A stretch of DNA of 7,265 bases, from the NCBI GenBank assembly GCA_003132865.1, contig PKYZ01000015.1, positions 1 to 7,265 of the forward strand. Reading direction: 5' to 3'. The DNA is from Bryobacterales bacterium (GTDB lineage: Bacteria > Acidobacteriota > Terriglobia > Bryobacterales > Bryobacteraceae). The position numbers and the translations under genes were made by a program. Within the stretch, counting starts at the first letter, position 1; each line of letters begins with the position of its first letter. Under the pieces are notes generated by a model. The model was not told where the DNA came from. It did no database searches and saw only the letters and a list, made by a program, of their open reading frames with translations. Shown one piece after another: positions 1 to 5,725 of the stretch.

Positions 1-1
1 A

Positions 2-97
2 ATACAGGTTCTCGCACTGGCAACGCTGTTCGAGCGACAGGTAGCCGAGGCTGAACAGGTTCAGCGCCTGGTCGAGCGCCTGCTGCGCTCTCGGTGA
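2..97 (+). CDS. 3' end of an unidentified gene (partial)
   Basis: An open frame enters from the left edge and ends at TGA 95-97, giving the last 31 residues of a protein (from about IQVLALATLFERQ to VERLLRSR). The visible tail is charged, rich in Leu, Glu, Gln and Arg, and would form an amphipathic helix or short coiled coil. I do not recognise the family. It lies about 55 bases upstream of the toxin-antitoxin pair on the same strand. The frame is protein-like, but the piece is short, so reality as a gene is only moderately supported. Confidence 0.4.
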   Translation: MQVLALATLFERQVAEAEQVQRLVERLLRSR

Positions 98-120
98 CGA
101 TGGATCACGGACTCATTGCA

Positions 121-141
121 TAGGGGACTGTTTATCCCCTA
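121..141. promoter_or_regulatory. Inverted repeat upstream of the antitoxin, candidate operator
   Basis: TAGGGGA at 121-127 and TCCCCTA at 135-141 form perfect 7-base arms around a 7-base spacer, just ahead of the AGGAG at 146-150. Toxin-antitoxin operons are usually repressed by the antitoxin binding such a dyad, so this is a candidate autoregulatory operator. TTGCAT (116-121) and TAAAAT (140-145) are spaced 18 bases apart and resemble promoter hexamers. However, they would start the transcript next to the GTG at 153 and leave out the ribosome binding site, so I do not call them a promoter. Confidence 0.35.
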
Positions 142-152
142 AAATAGGAGAC

Positions 153-422
153 GTGCCGCAGCGCAAGAAACTGTCCACCACAATCGGTGCGAACAATTAT
201 GCGTACCTCCACAAAATGGTAAAAGCGGGCAGGGCCGAAGGCGTCGGAGAGGCAGTGGACAAAGCGGTGGAAATGGCCCGGAGGCTGGACAATCGCGCTG
301 CGTTGGAGCGTCAGACTGCCGCTTACTTCAAAGGCCTGACCTCCCAAGCCGCCGCAGAAGAGACCGATCTCGAAGACGCCCTGAGCGCTGTATCTCAAGA
401 GATGGACTTTGACCAGCCATAA
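153..422 (+). CDS. MazE-like / ribbon-helix-helix antitoxin
   Basis: Predicted antitoxin of a type II toxin-antitoxin pair, 89 residues. It starts at GTG 153, with AGGAG at 146-150 as ribosome binding site. The N-terminal part (about residues 5-45) has a short strand (KLSTTIGANNY) followed by two helices, as expected for an RHH/CopG-like DNA-binding dimer. The C-terminal half is acidic and probably flexible (EETDLEDALSAVSQEMDFD), the usual toxin-wrapping segment. The next open frame overlaps its 3' end and encodes a recognisable MazF/PemK toxin, the normal order for such pairs. The antitoxin has no lesion, while the toxin has two. In known systems the pair represses its own promoter, and a dyad lies just upstream. 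Assignment rests mainly on context plus fold-like sequence, not on a signature motif. Confidence 0.78.
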   Translation: MPQRKKLSTTIGANNYAYLHKMVKAGRAEGVGEAVDKAVEMARRLDNRAALERQTAAYFKGLTSQAAAEETDLEDALSAVSQEMDFDQP

Positions 423-769
423 CGCTTCTCCCCGGCGCGGCGAGATCTGGACCGCGATGCTGGGAAACCCGCCAGTGCGTCATTTGGGTCTTGATAGTGT
501 CGCTCGACTCCCGTAATCTGAGCGAACGAGTCGACTCCGTTCTGATCGCTCCGTTCGGCAGCCAGGGTGCGGACGGTCCAACCACCCTGCGATTTGAACC
601 CGGCGAGACGGGATAGCCAGGGCCATCCTGGATGAAGGGCCACTTCATCACGACACTTAAGAAATCGCTTCTCGGAGAGCGTTTGCCGCGCCCGCTATCA
701 GGAGTGCGCATGCGGCAGGTCAGTCTGGCCATTCAGCGCGCGTCTGACCCGGATTCGCCACGTTCGTAA
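409..769 (+). pseudogene. MazF/PemK-family mRNA interferase toxin, disrupted
   Basis: MazF-type toxins are small endoribonucleases. The N-terminal piece starts near TTG 409, inside the antitoxin gene, and reads SPRRGEIWTAMLGNPPVRH, the typical MazF beginning (RRGEIW). The frame is then lost at CATTTGGG (481-488). Removing one T restores HWVLIVSLDSRN, then SVLIAPFGSQG and LRFEPGETG. An in-frame amber TAG follows at 614-616, where relatives often have Leu (TTG to TAG would be one change). The same frame continues with SWMKGHFITTLKKSLLGE and RPLSGVRMRQVSLAIQRA, the family's C-terminal motif with its ITT segment, to TAA 767-769. Rebuilt length is about 119 residues, normal for MazF. Two independent lesions argue for real decay rather than one sequencing error. 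Family identity is strong; the exact start is uncertain. Confidence 0.85.
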
Positions 770-970
770 AAGCGTGCGGTCTGCTCTCTGGCGCTCCCTC
801 ATCAGCGGCACACCCGGCCAAACGTCGTCGGCAGCGCGCAGATGACCAGCACGCCGGCGCCCGCATTCGATGACCGTCAGGGGGACTCGAGGGTGACGGC
901 AAAGGCCGGGCTTGGTCCCTTTTTTGTGGCCCGACAAAACCCAGTGCCAATCTCAAGTGGATCCCTGGCT

Positions 971-1528
971 TTAGGAACGACATGCCGACAGTATCTTTCG
1001 CAGGATGCGATCTGCAGCCAAAAACATTTCCGATTCGGCCCCATCGTTCAACACGGCATAATCGGCCATAGCAATCGGGCCACCCTTCTCAATATACTCA
1101 ATCTCTGCAACGTCCCTCTGCTCTGCTTCCTCATAAGTGAGCGGTCGTTCCGGACGCCGGTGCAGTCGTTCATACCGCAACTGTCTCGAAGCGAACACCG
1201 CAACGACAACAAAACGGTCTTCAAGGGTGATCCTTAGGGTTTTGTACTCACTCCAACTGTACAGACCGTCAACCACCACGACATCGCCGTTTGCCAACCG
1301 CGCTCGAATCAGAGGCAGCGCTCGCCGAGCACAAACATCCATTCCTTCAACGCGGCGGATCTCTTCGCGGATCAGACGTTCATTGCGCGGGTTGATCTCC
1401 ATCCCGCGTCGCACGACTTCATCAATAACGATCTGGCCGAATCGGACGAAAGAGAAATCCTTTTTCTTGAAGTGCTCGGCCAGGCAACTTTTGCCCGCAC
1501 CTGGCATGCCAACGATTGCAATGACCAT
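971..1528 (-). CDS. P-loop nucleotide-kinase-like ATPase (UPF0200 / dephospho-CoA kinase-like)
   Basis: 185-residue P-loop NTPase of the small nucleotide/nucleoside kinase group. Walker A is GMPGAGKS at residues 7-14, directly after the first beta strand (VIAIV). Residues 28-43 (VRFGQIVIDEVVRRGM) resemble the base-binding segment of adenylate-kinase-like enzymes. VVVVDGLYS (83-91) is the second hydrophobic strand ending in Asp-Gly, and RLHRRPERP (121-129) is the likely lid with several Arg. GPIAMADYAVLNDG (150-163) is the C-terminal motif. Overall the pattern matches the kinase family called UPF0200 in archaea, often annotated as AAA ATPase or dephospho-CoA kinase-like; the substrate is not known. 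Start at 1528 because Walker A then sits at the usual distance; the ribosome binding site is weak. It diverges from the SpeD-like gene (138-base gap) and converges on the broken toxin; 770-970 between them holds nothing I can support. Confidence 0.88.
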   Translation of the reverse strand: MVIAIVGMPGAGKSCLAEHFKKKDFSFVRFGQIVIDEVVRRGMEINPRNERLIREEIRRVEGMDVCARRALPLIRARLANGDVVVVDGLYSWSEYKTLRITLEDRFVVVAVFASRQLRYERLHRRPERPLTYEEAEQRDVAEIEYIEKGGPIAMADYAVLNDGAESEMFLAADRILRKILSACRS

Positions 1529-1536
1529 ACCGATTC

Positions 1537-1546
1537 ATGGTACCAT
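1537..1546. promoter_or_regulatory. Palindrome in the divergent kinase / SpeD-like intergenic region
   Basis: The 138 bases between the divergent kinase (start 1528) and SpeD-like gene (start 1667) must hold both promoters. ATGGTACCAT at 1537-1546 is a perfect 10-base palindrome, 9 to 18 bases upstream of the kinase start codon. It could be an operator or could mask the weak ribosome binding site. CCTAGGCAC at 1625-1633, ahead of the SpeD-like gene, recurs at 3827-3835 near the start of the SAHH-like gene. I see no convincing -35/-10 pair. Confidence 0.25.
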
Positions 1547-1666
1547 CCACTTCAGCCGGCGCCGCCGATACGAAGGGCCCGCGAGGCCTGATTCCGTTGC
1601 GGCTGCCAAGACGCGCTTCGGATACCTAGGCACCAACCGAGGTTCCTGTTAGATTCGAGACCTCTT

Positions 1667-2026
1667 ATGATCTTCCGCCATGTGCTTGTGGACCTCACCG
1701 GAGTTCCCTTCGACCGGCTCTCTGATGGGGCTTTGCTCATGGCGAGGTTATGGACCATTCTCAGTGAAGCTGGAGTCCGTATTCAACAGGCATTTGAGCA
1801 CGACCTTAGTGGCCGAACGCCCACGTACTTGGGGATCATCGTATCCAACGCGTTCCACTTGACGATCACATCTTATCCCGACGCCCACTATCTCGCACTT
1901 GATTTCGTCACTTCGGCCCAGCAAGACCCAGAGGCCCTCTTGAAGCCGTTCATCGCGGAACTCTCACCGTCGCACGTCGAAGTGCTTGAACTCCCAAGAG
2001 GAGTTGGCGACGAGAGAGTCATGTAG
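1667..2026 (+). CDS. SpeD-like S-adenosylmethionine decarboxylase homologue, catalytic residues missing
   Basis: 119 residues, the length of one short class 1B AdoMet decarboxylase subunit precursor. Family marks are HVLVDLTG (5-12), the central helix, HLTI (64-67) followed by a Tyr-Pro-Asp at 70-72 in place of Trp-Pro-Glu, YLALDFVTS (75-83), and a C-terminal SHVEVLELPRG. True enzymes cut themselves before a Ser to make a pyruvoyl group. By the numbering of the Thermotoga enzyme this is Ser63, with His68 needed for processing and Cys83 for catalysis. Here these positions are Phe63, Thr68 and Ser83, with no gap in the alignment. So I infer that it cannot self-process or decarboxylate and may only bind SAM or a related ligand. 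Start ATG 1667 puts HVLVDL at its normal place; the ribosome binding site is poor. It converges on the Nudix gene (stops 13 bases apart) and diverges from the kinase. No spermidine synthase (speE) is present. Confidence 0.85.
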   Translation: MIFRHVLVDLTGVPFDRLSDGALLMARLWTILSEAGVRIQQAFEHDLSGRTPTYLGIIVSNAFHLTITSYPDAHYLALDFVTSAQQDPEALLKPFIAELSPSHVEVLELPRGVGDERVM

Positions 2027-2039
2027 TCCTCATTGCGCC

Positions 2040-2636
2040 CTAACCACCGGACAGGAGGCCGAACCTAACAGCCTTCTTGAACGCCTTTGCAAGTTTCGGG
2101 AAGGCGTTTTCGTCCGCCAGAGAATCGATCGGAACCCACGCGATGTCGTCGAGCTCCGTTTCATCACAAATGATCGCCAGTTGAGATGCCGCATAGAAGA
2201 CGTACCGGAAGTCGTAATGCCTGTGCGGTCGCCCACTGATCCCAGTACACTCCCTCACGACATGGGTGTCAATATCAACAGGAATTCCCTTCTTTATGTG
2301 CCAACTGGCTAGCCGAATGTCGCTCAGGCCGGTTTCCTCCGTGATTTCCCTCCGCGCCGCACGCACGGGCGTCTCACCGGATTCAAGATGGCCTCCAGGC
2401 TGGAGCCACTGCTGAAGTCCACGATGATGTATGACAAGTACCGCCTTCCGCCCGGGCCCCAGGACGATGCCGCTGGCAGTAATATGTTCGGATATCCGCG
2501 CCCGCCGACTCGCCTCACCTGTCCGTTCCAAATGGTGCCTCAGTTCTCCACATCGCCGACGCTCATTGGGGAAAACAGTCAAGTACCGATTAAGAATGTC
2601 TCCAATGGCGGAGCGGTGTGCCTCTTGGCTATTCAT
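2040..2636 (-). CDS. Nudix hydrolase with intact catalytic box
   Basis: 198-residue Nudix hydrolase, expected to cleave a nucleoside diphosphate linked to another moiety using Mg2+. The Nudix box is complete: residues 82-104 (from the chosen Met) begin GHLESGE and end REITEETGL, matching G-x5-E-x7-R-E-U-x-E-E-x-G-U. The preceding strand HITASGIVL and the segment VIHHRGLQQWLQPGG are typical of this subgroup. About 50 residues of helical N-terminal extension come first. I chose ATG 2634-2636 because it overlaps the upstream gene's stop by 8 bases (ATGAATAG), a translational-coupling arrangement. An ATG at 2676-2678 would add 14 residues and enlarge the overlap to 50 bases. It is last in the minus-strand operon. 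The substrate cannot be read from sequence. Confidence 0.92.
   Translation of the reverse strand: MNSQEAHRSAIGDILNRYLTVFPNERRRCGELRHHLERTGEASRRARISEHITASGIVLGPGRKAVLVIHHRGLQQWLQPGGHLESGETPVRAARREITEETGLSDIRLASWHIKKGIPVDIDTHVVRECTGISGRPHRHYDFRYVFYAASQLAIICDETELDDIAWVPIDSLADENAFPKLAKAFKKAVRFGLLSGG
2080..2108 (+). terminator. Stem-loop behind the SpeD-like gene, possible terminator
   Basis: AACGCCTT (2080-2087) and AAGGCGTT (2101-2108) form a perfect 8-base stem with a 13-base loop, followed by TT then CG. It lies 54 bases after the SpeD-like stop, inside the 3' part of the converging Nudix gene. It could end the SpeD-like transcript, but the T-run is short (four in total) and the repeat is also codons of the Nudix gene. 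Confidence 0.35.
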
Positions 2637-3846
2637 CTTGCTTCTCACACAGCCTGTAAGACCCCGAGTCCTGGTCACAAAACGTAGTCATCCACTCACT
2701 TACGAGCTGGAGTTGCTCGCCGGGAGGGACCTCATGCATGCCAGGTAAGGCGCGAACGTTCCAGAGTTGCCGAAGGGCTAACAGGATCTCCGCTTGCACA
2801 AGTGTCAGGATCGGGCCAATAACTGCACCGTGCAGAAAATTCACGGGACGTCCCTCCCCAAGAAGGTACAGAACGGAGTCACCACGGTGGTAGGCCCGAA
2901 TTCCGTCGACCACAGGCTCGACCCGACAGGACGTTTTAAGATAAGCGACGTCGAACTCGATATCTTGCGAGCTGCAACTCGCCAATATTGCACCACGTTT
3001 GATACACCTATAGTCATGCCTGCTGATCGCACGGCTTCCAGTCGCTCCAAGTATCAAATGGGCGTTGGCCAATGCGCTTGATCGCTGCGGTACGGCAAAC
3101 CCCTCGCTCAGCGCAAGCAGGCGCCTCGTTGGATCAACATCGTAGACCACTGTCCGCCAACCTCGACTACGGCTTGCGGCGGCTACACCCCTGCCCACAC
3201 GTCCGTAGCCAAGCACGAGAGACGTACAGGGTGCGAGGGGGAAGCCGGCCTCGCGGATCAGACGCTCAATCGAATAGACGCAAGACGGGCCGACCAGCGA
3301 ATCCTCTGCGGCCTTCAGAGTGCTTCGAGCTACAGAGACAACTGGGCAGGGGAGGGGCTGCGCCTCCTGATACCGGCGGTGGCCGATCTCGGTGTCCTCA
3401 ACGACGCCAAGGAAGTCCTGGGCAAACTCCGTTCGAAGGTCTTGAAGCACCGGAGCGAAGTACCCGCCAATTTCCATAATTGCGGTCGGCGCTGTCCCGC
3501 GCGCCGCGCGCACGAGGCCGATCAAGTAATCAGAACGACGCAGGGTCGCAAGATCGGGGGTAATCACCTCGAATTCGGTTCTGAGCTTCGATAGCGTTTC
3601 GTGGTGCGTAGAATAAGGAACCGCAATCACCGACTTAATCGGGGCAATTCTCCGGATCGCCGAAAGGAATTCCGGCCTGTCGGGCAGAATATGAGTGAGT
3701 AGGATGATCTCTAAATCCAGCGGCGCGACTCGTTCTGCCGTTTGGGTGAGAAACTGAGCCCGCAGTCGCTTAAAAATAGTGTTCATACAACAGTCAGCGG
3801 CACCAGGGCCTAGGCGAATAACCATGCCTAGGCACGCCGAACGCAT
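2629..3846 (-). CDS. S-adenosylhomocysteine-hydrolase-like NAD-binding protein
   Basis: 405 residues, close to bacterial SAHH length (about 430-490) but divergent. Order of domains: an N-terminal substrate-type domain with THILPDRPEF (51-60), IMEIGG (123-128, in place of Asp-Asp-Gly-Gly) and GVVEDTEIGHRRYQ (147-160, in place of the EETTTG segment). Next come Lys178 and Asp182, with the spacing of the SAHH Lys/Asp pair. Then a Rossmann domain follows with VLGYGRVGRG (211-220) and VVYDVDP (233-239), and then EGRPVNF (331-337). By hand alignment the two active-site His of the NAD domain (in GHFD and GHPS of true SAHH) are replaced, and the usual C-terminal tail is absent. It may bind NAD and an adenosyl compound without being a housekeeping SAHH. 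The start is uncertain: ATG 3846 leaves 28 bases after the HEAT gene; Met8 (3825) and Met21 (3786) are alternatives, and residues 1-20 look unlike the family. Coupled to the Nudix gene by an 8-base overlap. Confidence 0.85.
   Translation of the reverse strand: MRSACLGMVIRLGPGAADCCMNTIFKRLRAQFLTQTAERVAPLDLEIILLTHILPDRPEFLSAIRRIAPIKSVIAVPYSTHHETLSKLRTEFEVITPDLATLRRSDYLIGLVRAARGTAPTAIMEIGGYFAPVLQDLRTEFAQDFLGVVEDTEIGHRRYQEAQPLPCPVVSVARSTLKAAEDSLVGPSCVYSIERLIREAGFPLAPCTSLVLGYGRVGRGVAAASRSRGWRTVVYDVDPTRRLLALSEGFAVPQRSSALANAHLILGATGSRAISRHDYRCIKRGAILASCSSQDIEFDVAYLKTSCRVEPVVDGIRAYHRGDSVLYLLGEGRPVNFLHGAVIGPILTLVQAEILLALRQLWNVRALPGMHEVPPGEQLQLVSEWMTTFCDQDSGSYRLCEKQDE
3808..3833. repeat. Two GCCTAGGC palindromes 18 bases apart
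   Basis: GCCTAGGC occurs at 3808-3815 and 3826-3833, each a perfect palindrome, separated by 10 bases. They lie at the beginning of the SAHH-like gene, so they are upstream of its Met21 start and overlap its Met8 start. Together they can also pair as one hairpin. CCTAGGC appears a third time at 1625-1631, ahead of the SpeD-like gene. A shared operator is possible but unproven. Confidence 0.3.
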
Positions 3847-3874
3847 TGAAGCTCAAGTAAGCGGCTCCCAGACG

Positions 3875-4501
3875 TTATTGGCTTAGGATGCCCTCCAGTT
3901 CCCTGAACGGAGTTTCATGAAGATACGTCTTCAAGATGCCTGATGCCTGCGCCGTCCCGATCTTCTTCAATGCGTCCGATAGGTATGCCGCTCTCGCTAA
4001 GTCCTTCGCAGCCCGAAGGTGCCGGTCAATTATGGGGATCGAGGCCTCCCCAAGCTTAGCTAACGCCAAGGCGCCCCAGAGGACAACATTTCGGTCTTCG
4101 TCTGCCATCAACCGATCCAAGACAGGGATTGCGCGCGGGTCGGACGTCATCCCGAGAGCATCGGCAAGGCCCTCCCTAAGCAACACATTAGGGTTGTGTT
4201 CTATATCGGTGAGATATTCGGCGAAACTGTCGTAGCCCATTTTGCCGAGAGACCAAGCGGCGATCTTTCGGAGGTCCGAATTGCCACTATGCCCCAACGG
4301 CTCACACGGCTTCCCGAGTATTTCGACGATCTGCGGGACCGCCGCACGCAGCATTTTCAGTCCGCAGCCCTTGATACCGTGCCACACGATATATGGGTTA
4401 GGGCTTCTAAGACTGTTGAGAAAGGTGGCGGCGTCTTCTCTCTCAAAATTGTCAACGGCAAGCACAATATCAGCGTATTCAATACCACTGTTGTTTTTCA
4501 T
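3875..4501 (-). CDS. HEAT-repeat protein
   Basis: 208 residues, almost entirely paired helices in the style of HEAT or PBS-lyase HEAT-like repeats. Such solenoids act as scaffolds or binding platforms; no enzyme motif is visible. Repeat-like units lie near residues 22-65 (with ATFLNSLRSPNPYIVW), 75-105 (DLRKIAAWSLGKMG), 106-137 (VLLREGLADALGMTSDPRAIP), 138-170 (NVVLWGALALAKLGEASIP) and 171-200. The chosen start ATG 4499-4501 gives MKNNSG and overlaps the upstream stop by four bases (ATGA), which indicates translational coupling. An upstream in-frame ATG at 4618 would overlap the membrane-Nudix gene by about 120 bases and adds a basic stretch unlike the rest. No signal peptide, so cytoplasmic. 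Its ligand is unknown; coupling suggests it works with the membrane-Nudix protein. Confidence 0.87.
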   Translation of the reverse strand: MKNNSGIEYADIVLAVDNFEREDAATFLNSLRSPNPYIVWHGIKGCGLKMLRAAVPQIVEILGKPCEPLGHSGNSDLRKIAAWSLGKMGYDSFAEYLTDIEHNPNVLLREGLADALGMTSDPRAIPVLDRLMADEDRNVVLWGALALAKLGEASIPIIDRHLRAAKDLARAAYLSDALKKIGTAQASGILKTYLHETPFRELEGILSQ

Positions 4502-5499
4502 TTCTCTGTCCCCAAGGTCTTCGAGTAGATCTCGGCCGCCAGGTGAAGGCGCCAGGCGACGTCCTTCGTAAGAGTGTCGCGCAAGCCGGGTTTGGCGCCA
4601 AGGGTCTCTATGTGCCACTTGTCAATCGCCGCTCCAACTGCAGTCTCCGCGTCCTGAAGACTCGCCGCGCAACGTCGGACTGGAACTGTGATTTGCTGGC
4701 CTTTCGAGTACTTATGGTGTTTCTCGGTGACGGCTCCGTTGGTAACCACTATATAGACGTAATCAATGTGAACCTCATGCCCGTGTGAGCACCGCCCCAT
4801 GAGGTTCTCGTCCAATAGGAAGACCGGCGGCATCAACCAGGCAGTGCGATCGGTCGTTAGGTCACTACGACCGGCTATCAGATGCTTGGTCACGTCCAGC
4901 ACTTGACACGTAACGCCGATTTCTTTTGTGATCTTCTGCAGGAGTTTCTCTTGCGGATCCTCGAGGTGCGGCGTGAAATGGCCGCCAGGCGGAACCCAGA
5001 GCCCTTTGCCGCCTCGTAAATTCAGGTTGAGTACCAAGACAAAGTACGGATCATCCCTGTCATCGCAGATCACAATTCCCGTTACTGCATATCCGACCCG
5101 TTCCTTATGCTGCGTCAAGCGTGCGGCTGAATGGTACATTCCGGTGAGGTGCGATAGTTTTGAGAAGCCGAGCAGCGCAATGGCGATTAACACCGGGATG
5201 TTCATTTCCACGGTCTCCTTGCGGCCGAACGCGGTAAGAATGATAAATGCTAGGGTTGACAGGACATAATAGCCGGTCGCCGGTCTTAGTTCTGCCGACT
5301 TTCGGAACATGAGCAGGTCCCAAGTGGAAAAGACGAGCAGCGCCAAAACGAACAACGCCAAAAGGACCGGATCGTAGAGCCGGACGCGAGAGCGGAAGGT
5401 GGGCAAGACAGATGCTGTTGCTGTCGTCACGACCAGCACGACAGCATACTTGATCGCCTCCTTCGTGGTCTCGTGCTTCCATGTGATGGCATCGAACAT
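4498..5499 (-). CDS. Four-TM membrane protein with a C-terminal degenerate Nudix domain
   Basis: 333 residues. Four hydrophobic helices lie near residues 15-33, 44-63, 76-91 and 100-117, with basic residues between them (RSRVR, RKSAE, GRKE). A Nudix domain follows (about 134-300): YAVTGIVI, then GLWVPPGGHF and the box region 172-196. Here the consensus R-E-U-x-E-E-x-G is QKITKEIG (188-195), so the Arg and two of three metal-binding Glu are replaced (Gln188, Lys189, Lys192); only Glu193 stays, and there is one extra residue before the box Glu180. I infer that it binds a nucleotide-type ligand but does not hydrolyse it well. The membrane part plus ligand-binding part resembles effectors that perturb the membrane on sensing a nucleotide, but this is an analogy. 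The start at 5499 gives a short hydrophilic N-terminus before TM1; the ribosome binding site is weak. First confident gene of the minus operon; its stop overlaps the HEAT start (ATGA). Confidence 0.9.
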   Translation of the reverse strand: MFDAITWKHETTKEAIKYAVVLVVTTATASVLPTFRSRVRLYDPVLLALFVLALLVFSTWDLLMFRKSAELRPATGYYVLSTLAFIILTAFGRKETVEMNIPVLIAIALLGFSKLSHLTGMYHSAARLTQHKERVGYAVTGIVICDDRDDPYFVLVLNLNLRGGKGLWVPPGGHFTPHLEDPQEKLLQKITKEIGVTCQVLDVTKHLIAGRSDLTTDRTAWLMPPVFLLDENLMGRCSHGHEVHIDYVYIVVTNGAVTEKHHKYSKGQQITVPVRRCAASLQDAETAVGAAIDKWHIETLGAKPGLRDTLTKDVAWRLHLAAEIYSKTLGTEK

Positions 5500-5725
5500 A
5501 TCTTGTCAGCTTCGACTAGCCACCCTGGCGCATGATGCGCTCCCACGGGTCGCCTCCGATCGCAAGTTGCCAGACGACCGGTGTTGAGATCGCGCCTTCG
5601 TGCCGGAACATCGGAGTGAAGTTCTGCCCTTAGCTCTCCACGGAGAAGCTGCAGAGCACCGCCGTGCTCCATGCCCGCTCGGCACTGCTGGCGCCTTCAA
5701 CGTCGAACTTGCTTCCTCCGGCACC

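Noticed and set aside
116..145. Sigma-70 promoter TTGCAT-18-TAAAAT for the antitoxin
   Set aside because: It would start transcription next to the GTG and exclude the AGGAG ribosome binding site.
890..945. Possible terminator with TTTTTT between toxin and kinase genes
   Set aside because: Only a 5-base CGGGC/GCCCG pairing with the T-run inside the loop, not after the stem.
842..1652. Plus-strand open frames of 131 and 171 codons opposite the kinase gene
   Set aside because: They are antisense to a clear P-loop protein, rich in Arg, Ser and Thr, and show no motif; shadows.
2388..2748. Plus-strand frames opposite the Nudix gene
   Set aside because: Antisense to an intact Nudix box; composition like a shadow frame.
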